Source of the DNA: Epiperipatus broadwayi
Taxonomy: Eukaryota > Onychophora > Udeonychophora > Euonychophora > Peripatidae
Assembly (NCBI GenBank): GCA_028023455.1
Contig: JAQFVV010006310.1
Span: forward strand, 3,288,001-3,352,000
Length of the DNA stretch: 64,000 bases
Reading direction: 5' to 3'
Shown: piece by piece, positions 11,925-21,528 of the stretch
Position numbering within the stretch: the first letter of the stretch is position 1
How the letters are laid out: every line of letters starts with the position of its first letter
The notes under the pieces: generated by a model
Told to the model about the DNA's origin: nothing
Seen by the model: the letters and a program-made list of their open reading frames with translations, nothing else
Database searches by the model: none
Translations under genes and position numbers: made by a program

Positions 11925-13260
11925 CAGCGGTGGGCAAACTTAAAAGTAGCGTGATCGACTTTTATATTTATTATCTATCTGCGATCGACTTTTTGAGTAC
12001 AGTAGCATGACATATCAGTCACTATACATAGTAAAGAAATATAGCAGTCATTATGAAAATATGTTTTTTTGTTTTTTAGCAATCATATTTTATCTAAAAT
12101 TAAGGGATTAAATTTGTTTTAAAATAAAATGTATTATATAACAAATTCGCCCTCAAATTAAAAAACATAGTATGTTTTAATGTAAATTCTTAGTTGCTAA
12201 TTTTTTTAGAATAAGAACAAAACAAAATATTCAAAAACCCATATAGGTACTACATTGTATTGCCGCTGGAGCGCTACCATCAGTCAACTCAGTTATTGGA
12301 TGCTGATGTATGTATAGCAAGGGAGATAATTCAAGGAGAAATGGGATGGTCAAGTTTTCATATGAGAGATGCAAAAAGTAAAATGAAATTGTTTGGTAGA
12401 TTGCAGTTTATGGATAATAAAAGAATAGCCAAAATAGTATTTAATTGGGTTATGAGTAAAAGTCAGGCAATAAGATGGGTGAGAAAGGTAATGCAGTGTG
12501 CAAAAGATTTGGATAAAGAATTTACATCAGTATATTTGTACAAAAGATAGAATGATTGGGTTAGGAGGATTGTTGAGTGTTATAGTGATAAGAATGGGAT
12601 AAAAGAATAGGGAGTTAGAGAGATGAAGAACTAGTATGGAGAGTAAAAAGAGTTTAAATATATATAGAAATAAACAGTATTAGGTGCGAGTTAATATATG
12701 ATAATAGTAAGGAAAGTAGTTTTTTGTTTAGGGCTCAAATGGGATCTTTAGCAATAAGAGAATATACATGTAAATGGAAAAATATGGGTGATTTAGTCTG
12801 TAAATTATGTAAGGAAGGAATATAAAATATTAGGCATCTATTAATTGAATGTAAATGCTTGAAAAGGAATACATATAATGAAGTTATGGAAGAATAAATA
12901 TGAAAAAAGTGATTATACAGAAAAATGGATTATTGGTTTTTTATGCTGGGTTTGGGAAAAGATAAGGAGGATTTAGATATAAAGGCCATAGAGTTGACAA
13001 AGATTATGTTGTGGAAATGGGATGAAGCAGAATGTGGAAAAACTTAGACTGGGAGATGGAAAATAAAGTGGCTAACTGGGCATAATTGCTGAGAGATTCT
13101 TGACTTCCTTTAAGGTGAAGCTACATTACATCACCTATAGAATTTATAAATATAAATGTAAAAATAAAAAGATTCGGAAATCAGACAACAGTAATCTGAT
13201 AGCAGAAACATCTGCAATCGACTGTCAAGTTGTGCATGATCGACCATTTACCCACCCCTG
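11925..13260. mobile_element. Non-autonomous hAT DNA transposon carrying a non-LTR retrotransposon fragment
   Basis: The left terminus is CAGCGGTGGGCAAACTTAAA and the right terminus, read on the minus strand, is CAGGGGTGGGTAAATGGTCG. Both are typical hAT inverted termini (CAGSGGTGGGYAAA). Subterminal GTGATCGACTTTT and TCTGCGATCGACTTTT on the left have a counterpart in ATGGTCGATCATGC and CAGTCGATTGCAGA on the right, extending the imperfect inverted repeat. The element is flanked by an 8-bp duplication with one mismatch. No hAT transposase is present, so it would depend on an autonomous relative. Most of the interior is a foreign reverse-transcriptase remnant. The last inner segment (TTCGGAAATCAGACAACAG to the right terminus) belongs to the hAT skeleton. 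Confidence 0.85.
12245..13165 (+). pseudogene. C-terminal fragment of a non-LTR (LINE) reverse transcriptase inside the hAT element
   Basis: The open frame 12260-12550 reads ...DVCIAREIIQGEMGWSSFHM...KLFGRLQFMDNKRIAKIVFNW. This resembles the post-RT 'GE-GW-s---R---mk-WgRl--md--Rl-k-vy-W' segment common in CR1/L2/Jockey-type LINE proteins. After several stops and frameshifts, 12796-12880 reads LCKLCKEG...IRHLLIECKCLKR, matching the terminal C-x2-C...H-x4-C zinc-binding element of such proteins. The 5' part (endonuclease and RT core) is absent, as expected for a 5'-truncated insertion or a captured fragment. No A-tail or target duplication of its own was evident, so I cannot tell insertion into the hAT from capture by it. 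Confidence 0.6.
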
Positions 13261-13268
13261 ATTTAAGC
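13261..13268 (+). repeat. Putative hAT target-site duplication, right
   Basis: ATTTAAGC immediately follows the right terminus CCCACCCCTG and pairs with the left TTTTAAGC. Confidence 0.75.
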
Positions 13269-14676
13269 TATAATATGGATGAATCAAGCATTTGTTGTAT
13301 ATTTCAAAGTCTATAATTCAGCCAATAATAATTTCATAGATATTGATGGATAATAATGAAAATAAGATGAAATGAACTAACTAAAGAGCAAATGTATTTA
13401 ATAAACATGTGTATTCATATTGTATAATGAACATTGTGTTGTACTTATATTGATTTATTGGTTTGTCGATAATTTATTTAACCAGCCTATTTTCAATTCT
13501 CTTCTCATATATGTATACATTTTGTTCTCCATATTTCCGTTTGGTAAGATTGTTTAATTGTGCAATCATGTTCTGTGCTAGTTAGAACTCAGAAGTAATA
13601 ATGGGAAAGAATTAATTACATTGCAATAAGGTTATAATAATATCAATAGGATAGCCCTTCATTTCTGAAAGTGGTGACCAATTCAATAATATTTATCAGT
13701 GTTAATTACAAATAAAAAACTATTTTTGGAAAATTATAATTTTTGCCAATCATTTAGAATAGGTGGTGCATTTGGAAATGTGACCAGTACTTTGAAAAGA
13801 TTATTGTAGCATAATTATAAATAGATTATAACGTGCTTAGTTTGATTCAATTTAAAGATATGTATATGATAATATTCTGAAGAATTCATGTCTTATTATG
13901 ATAAAACATCAATCAAATACTGATTTTCAGTTAGACCATTATAAGTGGTATATCAGCATGTGGTAACTCAGGGTTATTTATATACTAATACCACGATACT
14001 TTAATCACATTGTCTTTAAACATGCATATTAACTTCCCGTTACAATATATTTGTGTTTATGCATCCATATTTATATATTGGTATACATATAGAATAATTA
14101 CGTGATAGTATTTGTCTATTATAAATTGTTTTGTTTGTTTTATTCATTATGTGCTAATACACTTTTTTATGGGTTATGGTTTTTTAATTTTGTTTAAATA
14201 TTTTTATTTCAAACATTTTGCTGTAATTTTAAAATTAATCTAATCAATATTTATTCATTTTTTTATCAGATCATGATTTTAAATTTGAGTATTATGATTT
14301 TTTTTTCCTTATTCTAAATTAATTTCTTAATTTATCAAATTGTTCTTAATTCTTTGGGGTTACTTAATTATTTATACACTTGTGTTTTTAGTAGTATTTT
14401 TATTAAACTTTAATAGTTTTCAGTTTATGACAACATATGTTTTTGTTTTTTTTTTGTACCTGAAATGCAAATGGAATAACTACATAATCAGTTCCTTTGA
14501 ACTTGCTATAAATCTGAAGTATCTCTGACTATAATTTATCACTTATTTATTTATTCTGGCATCTCAGTATTAGAGAAATAATGAGTTTTATATTATTAAA
14601 ATGTATAACCAGTTATATTTAAAAATATAATATTATCATGTTAAAATGTTTTTAAAATAGAATTTTTTTTTTCCAG
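13269..14676. other. AT-rich sequence ahead of the first visible DENND1 exon
   Basis: No gene is seen. T-rich sequence rises toward the 3' splice site at 14676 (TTTTTTTTCCAG). The segment is presumably intronic. Confidence 0.6.
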
Positions 14677-14742
14677 GTTAAAGATAAAGGTAAAAGAGCC
14701 TATAAAGATCTTCGCTTAAAGTTTCAAGAATTACAGCATAAG
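14677..14742 (+). CDS. DENND1: DENND1/connecdenn, internal exon (22 residues, post-DENN basic helix)
   Basis: A 66-nt exon lies between TTTTTTCCAG and the donor GTAGGA. It encodes VKDKGKRAYKDLRLKFQELQ plus HK in phase 0 at both ends. The lysine/arginine-rich helix corresponds to the segment just after the DENN module of vertebrate DENND1A ('...KDHAKMGIKEVKNRLKQKD'). On its own the exon is weak evidence. It is supported by the following exons, which continue in frame and match later DENND1 segments in order. Exons for the uDENN-DENN-dDENN catalytic region, which acts on Rab35, must lie upstream; I could not see any in 1-14676. Confidence 0.7.
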
Positions 14743-14910
14743 GTAGGAATTTATTAGTTTTGTTTTTTTTTAATACAAAAAAAAAACACAAAGCTAATAT
14801 ATAAAAATGCTAGTGTATTAAAAATATTAAATAGAAACTTAATCTTAATACTTATATATATATAATCAAATATAAATATATTGTCTATACTGAAATTAAT
14901 GTAATTAGAA

Positions 14911-15145
14911 GGGACTTGAACTCAGACTTTCAAGCTGCCTACAGTTATGAACTTCATCTTATACAACCGCTACACGTGATCACATAAATGAAAAAGATAA
15001 ATGATCTTCAAAATATTGATGAGTTCTGGTTTATCATGAAATACATACATTGGAGATCATTTATCTTTTTCATTTATATGTAGTCATGTGTATCAGTTGT
15101 ATGAGATGGAGTTCATAGCTGTAAGGAGCTTGAAAATCTAACTTT
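14911..15145. repeat. Foldback repeat with tRNA-like arms (copy 1)
   Basis: The left arm, 14911 to about 15005 (GGGACTTGAACTCAGACTTT ... GAAAAAGATAAATGATCT), is the imperfect reverse complement of the right arm, about 15052-15145 (AGATCATTTATCTTTTTCAT ... AGCTTGAAAATCT). The arms are about 90 bp with a ~45-bp spacer. Read on +, the right arm ends with a tRNA-like head (TGTATCAGTTGTATGAGATG). A second foldback of the same design is at 21304-21528 and single arms are at 2836 and 5731. Confidence 0.8.
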
Positions 15146-16334
15146 AAATATATATGTATTATCATATTATTTTCATATTACTGATATAGTTTTAGAATTA
15201 ATAAGTATAAACTTACTTAATTGCCTCAAAGTGAACTAAACAGGGGCAGGCTTTAATAGTTAAGCTCAAATACTGATGTACTTCAAATAATATCTCAATT
15301 TGTTTTTAATCTGCTTGCCTTACATTTTCAATAAATTGTTTAAGCATTCGTAGATTTATTACCTTTTCTTATTACTACCTATCATTTATTCCTCCAATGT
15401 AGTTTCTTACAAAATGATTATCAAATCCTTATTACACATCTTTTACTATTCATATATTCTGAATTATGTGGCATGGCTGTTGTTTTCTCATTCAGTAATA
15501 ATCAATACAATATTCTCAAAGAAATAACAATAGAATCCTGTAACTTCCATTTATATTCTCTAAAAGTTTTCCCAGGATTATCGTAAGCAAAACTAGATGA
15601 TAGTTTGCTGTTTTCTTCATTGTGCTATAACAGTCTTTAAATCTATCATGCAAAACTTATATAAACTGCATGATTTTCAAAGACATGGCATCTTGAAATA
15701 TTTACTGGCTGTATAATTATATATGTTATCAATCTTTAGGAGTAACATAGATTCCAGATTTAAAGTATGTCGTACTTGATAACATATCTAATAGGATATC
15801 AAAAATTATTATGAATCTGTCATACATTAGTGTATATAATTTAAAGAATAATGAAAGTTGTAAATAAATTAATATTTGTAAATATTTTTGATAACATACA
15901 GAATAATAGAATATCGAAAATTATTATGGATTTATCTTACATTCAGTATAGGTAATTTAAAGAACCATGGAAATTGTAAATATGTTAATATAGTAAATAT
16001 TATGATTGTCACTAGAAAAAAGTAATGCTATCAGTTAGAGAGAGTCAAAAACTTTTTGTGTTGTTTTATTTTTTTAAATATAATTGCAGTACAAAACATC
16101 ATTGCTAAGTTCATTTTCTTTGGATTTCTTATATCTGTTTCATATTCATAACATGAAAGAATTAATGTAGTTTGCAAAAATGCTACATTGTTACAATTAA
16201 TTCTGTCTTAGTAATTTTAACTTAGTAAGCTTTTGTCAGCTCAAAAATTAGATATAACATAATAATATACAAATATAAAAATAATAAAGATACAGGTTAC
16301 ATATGAAATATTTAAAGTCGCTTAATTTTAAAAT

Positions 16335-16349
16335 TAAATACAATTAAAA
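16335..16349 (+). repeat. 15-bp target-site duplication of the Penelope-like element, left
   Basis: TAAATACAATTAAAA is repeated exactly at 19472-19486, directly outside the right terminal repeat. A duplication of this length fits PLE insertion. Confidence 0.85.
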
Positions 16350-16389
16350 GATGTGATATGTTGGACTATTTCCATCATTTATGAGTGAA
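16349..16389 (-). repeat. Inverted arm at the PLE 5' end
   Basis: The 41 bases are the perfect reverse complement of 16637-16677, which is the end region of the terminal repeat. The same motif (ATGGAAATAGTCCAACATA) recurs at 19407-19440, 20836-20855 and 53884-53906, and in inverted form at 53206-53235. Confidence 0.9.
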
Positions 16390-16468
16390 TAGCTCAGTTG
16401 GTAGAGCGTTTGCCTTAAATTCGATATACAATAATCTAAAGGTGTGAGTTCAAGTTCTGAGCGAATAT
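16383..16468 (+). promoter_or_regulatory. tRNA-like head with A and B boxes inside the PLE terminal repeat
   Basis: TAGCTCAGTTGGTAGAGCG (16390-16408) is a near-canonical tRNA D-arm/A box. GTGTGAGTTCAAGTTCTGAG (16442-16461) is a T-arm/B box with GTTCAAGTTC. Spacing between them is close to that of a tRNA gene. The acceptor ends are not complementary, so this is not a functional tRNA, but an internal Pol III promoter is plausible. The second terminal repeat keeps the same blocks at 19151-19223. Confidence 0.7.
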
Positions 16469-16720
16469 TGTCACTGTGCATATAGGCCAGCAACACCTGA
16501 AGAAGAGTGGAGAATAATACTATTCGAAACGTTGTGTAATTACTAACCTGTATTGTCTATTTGTGTGTTATTACTAAAAAGTTGTTTGTATTTGGAAAGT
16601 TTAAATAAAAGTTTAAAATTTTCTATACATTCAACATTCACTCATAAATGATGGAAATAGTCCAACATATCACATCTTATAGTATACCATCATTACAAAT
16701 CTTCAAACAAATACTAAGTA
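16387..16720 (+). repeat. PLE left terminal repeat (pseudo-LTR)
   Basis: It is highly similar to 19148-19471. The order is tRNA-like head (GAATAGCTCAGTTGGTAGAG), hammerhead-like core, CCTGTATTGTCTATTTGTGT, TTTGGAAAGTTTAAATAAA, then ATGATGGAAATAGTCCAACA and a tail CATTACAAATCTTCAAACAA. The AATAAA within AAAGTTTAAATAAAAG could serve as a polyadenylation signal. Confidence 0.85.
16493..16537 (+). ncRNA. Hammerhead-ribozyme-like core in the PLE left terminal repeat
   Basis: ACAC (16493-16496) precedes CTGAAGA (16497-16503), then one A, GAGTG (16505-16509), a loop, TATTC (16521-16525) and GAAA (16526-16529). The short palindrome ACGT (16529-16532), T and GTGT (16534-16537) follow. Stem I would be ACAC/GTGT and stem II GAGTG/TATTC with two G-U pairs. 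Stem III is a 2-bp palindrome that would only be stable in a dimer. Hammerheads of this minimal type are known from PLEs. The extra A before stem II and the short helices make activity doubtful in this copy. Confidence 0.55.
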
Positions 16721-16749
16721 CTCGGTATGGACCTGGTGCTATGTTGAAA

Positions 16750-19038
16750 TTTAGACATTTATGAAAAATTATGTCTAAAACTGGCTAAAGTAGAAAATCA
16801 TTTAACTTTCTTGTGTAAATGTAAATCAGAAGGGATCATCCCTAAGGGTTTGCAGTTAAAATCTATTTCCTCCAAGAGAGCTGAAAAAATTATTCAGAGA
16901 GCAAATGAGGCCTTCTTGAGAGAAAGTATAAAGGTTCAGTGGTTTACCAAGTATCAAACATTGCGATCTATTAGAAATGTGGAATCATTTCTACAAAACA
17001 AAGTTACAGATGAAGATTTCTCAAGAATTTGTCAAGCAGTGAACAGATCATATTGTAAGTTACATGGAAGGATAAAAGAACTTCAGAAGAAGAAGCTTGT
17101 AAATCTACATGGGCAAGTTAAAAGTAATACTGCAACTAGTCTATCCTCATCATCAGTGAAAAATCTTAGTTCTAAACAACTCACCGATTGTGAATTATCA
17201 GTTCTTGAAAAAGGTTTGAATTTCGCCATTATACAATCTACTGTCCCACTATTGGATACAATGGCCGCCACTGATGAGGTGACTCACAATTTGAATCTAG
17301 AAGAAGCAGCAGAGTTATGCTGGAGAGTAAAAAGGACACTTGAAAGACATCAAGTGCACAAGCAGAAATCAAACATTTCATGTGATGAGAGGAAAGCTAT
17401 TAAATCTCTCAAACAGGATACTCTCTATAATCATTCTTCCTGCTGACAAAGGTATCACTACAGTTGTAATGGATAAAATTGATTATGATAACAAAATACA
17501 AGGTCTTCTCATAGCATGCCAATACAAAAAAATAGCAAAAAATCCAATTTCAAATTCAGAGGTAAAACTACAAGCATTACTCCGAAAGCATCGAAGGTAT
17601 TTCAGTGATTCAGAAAAAAGAAAATTAACTTTGTATTACAGCAAGATTCCTCACCTGTATGGACTGCCTAAAATCCATAAAGACTGTTCCATTAAAACCT
17701 ATTGTTAGTTCTAGAAATTAACCATGTCAAAATTTGTCAAGATTTCTTCTCAAAGTTCTTAGTCCATTAGCATATAGAACACAGTCTTGTGTCATGGATT
17801 CTAAGCACTTTGTAGAATTAGTCAGGAACATGAAAATGGAAAGAACTGACATAATGGTAAGCTTTGATATGGAAAGTCTGTTTAAAAATGTACCATGTGA
17901 TGAAGTATTGTCTATTGTAAGAAAAAGATTATATGATGATAATAGTCTACAAACTAGAACAGCTCTACCTATTGATAGTATAATGGAATTATTAACATTC
18001 TGTGTAACAACATACTTTCAATATAATTCAGAATTCTTCCAACAAAATCAAAGGATGGCCATGGGATCATCACTGTCACCCTTGCTCAGCAACATTTACA
18101 TGGAAGAACTTGAAACCACAGCCATAAATACTACTCTATGTCCACCTAAAGCGTGACTTCGATATGTTGATGATACATTTGTGGTATGGTCACATGGTGA
18201 GGTAAAATTACAGTCATTCTGGATGCACATTAACAACATATCTCCTACAATTAAATTCACGATGGAATCAGAACAAGAACAAAAATTGGCATTCTTGGAT
18301 GTTCTTGTGACAAGACTTTCTCAGGGCAAAGTACAAACAACAGTGTATAGGAAACCAACACACACTGGTAAATCATACAAGAAGCACTAAACAAGGAATT
18401 GTACTATCACTATGACAGAGCAAAGGAGGTTTGTTCAGAAATTAGTGATTTGGAAAAAGATTCACATAGAACAAATGCTTATGAAGAATGGTTATTCATC
18501 AGCAGTCATCAGAAAAACCTTCAATAGACAACACAAAGAGACACCAGAAGAGAAAACAGTTATTGGGACAGTAGTGTATCCATACATACCAGTAATGGTG
18601 GACAAACTAAAGAAAATCTGCAGTCAATATAATATTAGAACTGCTTTTCAAAGCCATACCACACTTCAAGGAATGCTTACTTCTACTAGGCCTAAACTGG
18701 AAATGCTGAAAAATAAAAACTGCATCTATGAAATACCATGTGAATGTGGAAGGAAATACATTGGTGAGATATGTCGCCCTGTTGAACAGCGATTGAAGAA
18801 GCACAAACTAATGGTCAAAAGAGAAAAAACAGATGTGTCTACCATAGCAAATCAGTACTAATGACCATATGCTTAAGTGGAAAAATACAAAGATATTGGA
18901 TAAAGAGGAAAAAATGCATAGAAGAAAATTCAAGGAAGCTGCTCATATGACAATGGTAAATAATCCTATAAGTCAACCCAGTGTGGCAATACACAATGTA
19001 TGGAAGCCTCTAATTAATCTTGCTGTTAGGAAAAAATA
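16750..19038 (+). pseudogene. Penelope-like element reverse transcriptase with C-terminal GIY-YIG endonuclease, broken
   Basis: Translation across several frame changes gives a full-length-like PLE protein. The N-terminal segment is KLAKVENHLTFLCKCKSEG and ELSVLEKGLNFA. RT motifs follow: ILPADKGITTVVMDK (near 17437-17480), HLYGLPKIHKD (17653-17685), SFDMESLFKNVP (about 17860), MAMGSSLSPLLSNIYMEEL (18058-18112) and the catalytic RYVDDTFVVW (about 18156-18190). KLAFLDVLV and YRKPTHTGKSY come next. The GIY-YIG domain is CIYEIPCECGRKYIGEICRP (18721-18780), followed by an in-frame-restored tail RRKFKEAAHM and VWKPLINLAV before a stop near 19037. At least five frameshifts or stops interrupt it (for example around 17400, 17705, 18156, 18390 and 18861). 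Confidence 0.9.
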
Positions 19039-19147
19039 ATAATAATAATAATTAGACTCTTAAAAAAAAAATTGAAAGACTCGGGAGGATTTGAATCAAC
19101 CCTCATATATAAATATATCAATTTTCTACTATATGTTGCCTTTGACA

Positions 19148-19471
19148 GAATAGCTCAGTTGGTAGAGCATTTGCCTTAAATTCAATATACAAGAAGCTAA
19201 AGGTGCGAGTTCAACTTCTGAGCAAATATTATCACTGTGCATATAGGCCAACAACACCTGAAGAAGAGTGGAAAATAATACTACTCGAAACGTGTAATTA
19301 CTAACCTGTATTGTCTATTTGTGTGTTATTACTAACAAGTTGTTTGTATTTGGAAAGTTTAAATAAAGTTTAAAATTTTCTATACATTCAACATTCACTC
19401 ATAAATGATGGAAATAGTCCAACATATCACATCTTATAATATACCATTATTACAAACCTTCAGACAAGTAC
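19148..19471 (+). repeat. PLE right terminal repeat (pseudo-LTR)
   Basis: This copy corresponds to 16387-16720. It keeps the tRNA-like head (GAATAGCTCAGTTGGTAGAG, GTGCGAGTTCAACTTCTGAG), the hammerhead-like core, TTTGGAAAGTTTAAATAAA and ATGATGGAAATAGTCCAACA. It ends directly against the right copy of the 15-bp target duplication. Confidence 0.85.
19254..19295 (+). ncRNA. Hammerhead-ribozyme-like core in the PLE right terminal repeat
   Basis: CTGAAGA (19258-19264), one A, GAGTG (19266-19270), a loop, TACTC (19282-19286) and GAAA (19287-19290) are followed by CGTGT. Compared with the left copy, stem II has C in place of T (TACTC versus TATTC), turning a G-U pair into G-C. That substitution preserves the helix. 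The bases TT just before the putative stem I strand are missing here, which should destroy cleavage geometry. Confidence 0.5.
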
Positions 19472-19486
19472 TAAATACAATTAAAA
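19472..19486 (+). repeat. 15-bp target-site duplication of the Penelope-like element, right
   Basis: TAAATACAATTAAAA is identical to 16335-16349. Confidence 0.85.
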
Positions 19487-20219
19487 TTGAGTGTCTATTT
19501 ATAGATAGTAGGATATAAAATTAATATAAAAAAGTCAGATTTAAGTTGAATTTTGGGTTTTTTTTTAATAAGTATGGAAATTTTATGTTGTCTATTTATT
19601 TATTTATTTATTTTAGAATAAAATACTTACATATATATATATTGGGTATATTACAACTCTAAATAAGACTATTGGATAATCAAAACTAGCTATTTTTGAA
19701 AGTGTAGAATATTAAAATATTGTTTTACTGCTCATTTAGCTTTTTCAAGACAAAATGTATTAATTAAGAATCTTATGGCATAATAGTTGCCTTACCGTTT
19801 GCTCTGTCTTTGATCTGAATTTGAATCCAGGTTAGATAATACTTAGAAATTTTTTTTAGATTATAAAAAATTTGTCTTTTTTTTTTTTTTTTTAGATAGT
19901 TGTCCCATAACCCACCTAGTTTGTTATCTGATTGTTGATCGATAAGAAAATATCTAGCTTGTTATAACTTAAAAATAAAATAAAGAAATCTTTAACTAAC
20001 ATTATCCCAGGCATTAGCTAGCCGATGAGTTCCTATTCGAAGTTGGAGAATTGTTGGAGAAGTATTTATCCCGCAGTTGCATATTTAAGAGCCTGTTTTA
20101 TATTAACTTACATTTTTAATTTATGAATATCAATAATAAAATTCTCTTCTCACCAAGAAAATTTTAAGAATATTGGAAATTCTTAGTAAAATCACACTCA
20201 AACTCATTATAAATGAACT

Positions 20220-20740
20220 ATTTTCGTGTATTTTTAATTGTTAAATGTTTTGAGAAAAATTCAAATTTTATTTAAACTTTTCAAATAAATTCAGTTGTCA
20301 ATAAAATATTTGGATTAGTATGGAATAGTGTTTCAAATAGTATCATTCACTTCTGGAGGTGGTGCTGGCCTAATCAATGATAGTTGTAGCATAGTAATCG
20401 AATTGGTGATCTTTAGCTTCATGGATATTGCATTTAAAATAATGTTCTAAGTAAAATATTCTGTCAAAGGCAACAATTGGTAGAAATTTTATATATTTTC
20501 TATCTATGGCCTGATTTTTTTTTTAAGTAAGTTTAATAAGTAGTTTCCAAATATTATGCATTGTCATTCTACATTGACTTATGGGTTTATTACCTTCTTT
20601 ATATTTTCGTCCGTTCCCCCGCCCCACCAATATTCTTGTCTTTTTTCATTTGAATATCTGTTTGTTGGTCACATGCTAGTACACACATTGGTCATTCCAG
20701 CAACACCAAAAGTAGAAAAGAGAATTTAGAAATATTATGG
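20220..20740 (+). repeat. Dispersed unidentified repeat, copy 1
   Basis: Collinear blocks are shared with 40670-41160: TTAAATGTTTT, TTTTCAAATA, TTAGTATGGAATA, GATTTCCAAA or GTTTCCAAA, TTGACTTATGG or TTAACTTATGG, and AATATTCTTG. Divergence is high, so it is an old copy. No coding content is recognised. Confidence 0.5.
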
Positions 20741-20832
20741 TATATATTAACCTATGTTTCATCATTTATTGTTGAAAGCAATTTAAAAAGTATAGAAGTG
20801 GATTTTTTTAAAAAAACATTTAACAATTAGAA

Positions 20833-20890
20833 CTAATGATAGAAATAGTCCAAAGTATAATTACGGATAAAATACCATTATCACAAACAT
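20833..20890 (+). repeat. Relic of the PLE terminal-repeat end
   Basis: ATGATAGAAATAGTCCAAAG then ATAAAATACCATTATCACAA matches the PLE terminus ATGATGGAAATAGTCCAACA then ATAATATACCATTATTACAA (19407-19455). It is a solitary fragment. Confidence 0.6.
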
Positions 20891-21303
20891 TTTTATTACT
20901 GTATATATTAAAAAATATCAAATTTAAAGCACTTTTAATAAAAGAAAAAAAATCTGAATTTGATTTATGATGGACTGAATAATTAGCGTTAGCTACTTGA
21001 AAATTTTGATTAGCCATTTAAAGTAATATATATTAAGACTACAATCTTAAAACTATGCGCCTGAAAAAATCCGGATGTTTTATGCAATAGTAAGTCTTTT
21101 GAATTGTATATTTTAAGCTAACATATTTGCAATTATATTTTTTGCAATTTTTTGTACTATTTTTTAAAAAAGATTTACAATATTGAGTAATAAATCACTT
21201 ATTTATTGATATTTCTACCTGTAGAGGGCAGCATCATATTATATATAATGGAAATGGAAATATTTGAAAACTAGGCACTCTTCACAAACCTGGAGCTTAA
21301 TTG

Positions 21304-21528
21304 TAAATATAGGGGATTTGAAGTCTTCAACTATCCACACTATTTCATACAACTGATATATATGACCACATACATGTAGAAAAGATATGTTGGTGATTAT
21401 TTCTTTTCTGTATATTGGTGATTATTTATCTTTTCTACATGTGTGTGGTCATGTGTATCAATTGTATGAGATAGTGTGGATAGTTGAAGAGTGCTTGAAA
21501 GTCTGAGTTCAAATCCCCTATATTTATA
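21304..21528. repeat. Foldback repeat with tRNA-like arms (copy 2)
   Basis: The left arm, 21304-21405 (TATAGGGGATTTGAAGTCTT ... TGACCACATACATGTAGAAA), is nearly the reverse complement of the right arm, 21420-21528 (TTTCTACATGTGTGTGGTCA ... GAGTTCAAATCCCCTATATT). The right arm on + reads as a tRNA-like unit ending in a B-box-like GAGTTCAAATCC. Arm lengths are about 100 bp with a very short spacer, so the transcript would form a long hairpin. Same family as 14911-15145. Confidence 0.85.

Larger units (their letters stand above)
16350..19471 (+). mobile_element. Penelope-like element with terminal repeats, inverted 5' arm and TSD
   Basis: The 3.1-kb insertion is bounded by a perfect 15-bp duplication. 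From the left it holds an inverted copy of the terminal-repeat end (to 16389), a left terminal repeat (about 16387-16720), a GIY-YIG-type PLE coding region (about 16750-19038, broken) and a right terminal repeat (19148-19471). Bases 16349-16389 are the exact reverse complement of 16637-16677, giving the inverted 5' extension typical of PLE insertions. The terminal repeats share a tRNA-like Pol III promoter and a hammerhead-like core. Coding decay (several frameshifts and stops) shows the copy is dead, yet its ends are well preserved. Insertion is in the sense orientation of the host gene. Confidence 0.9.
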
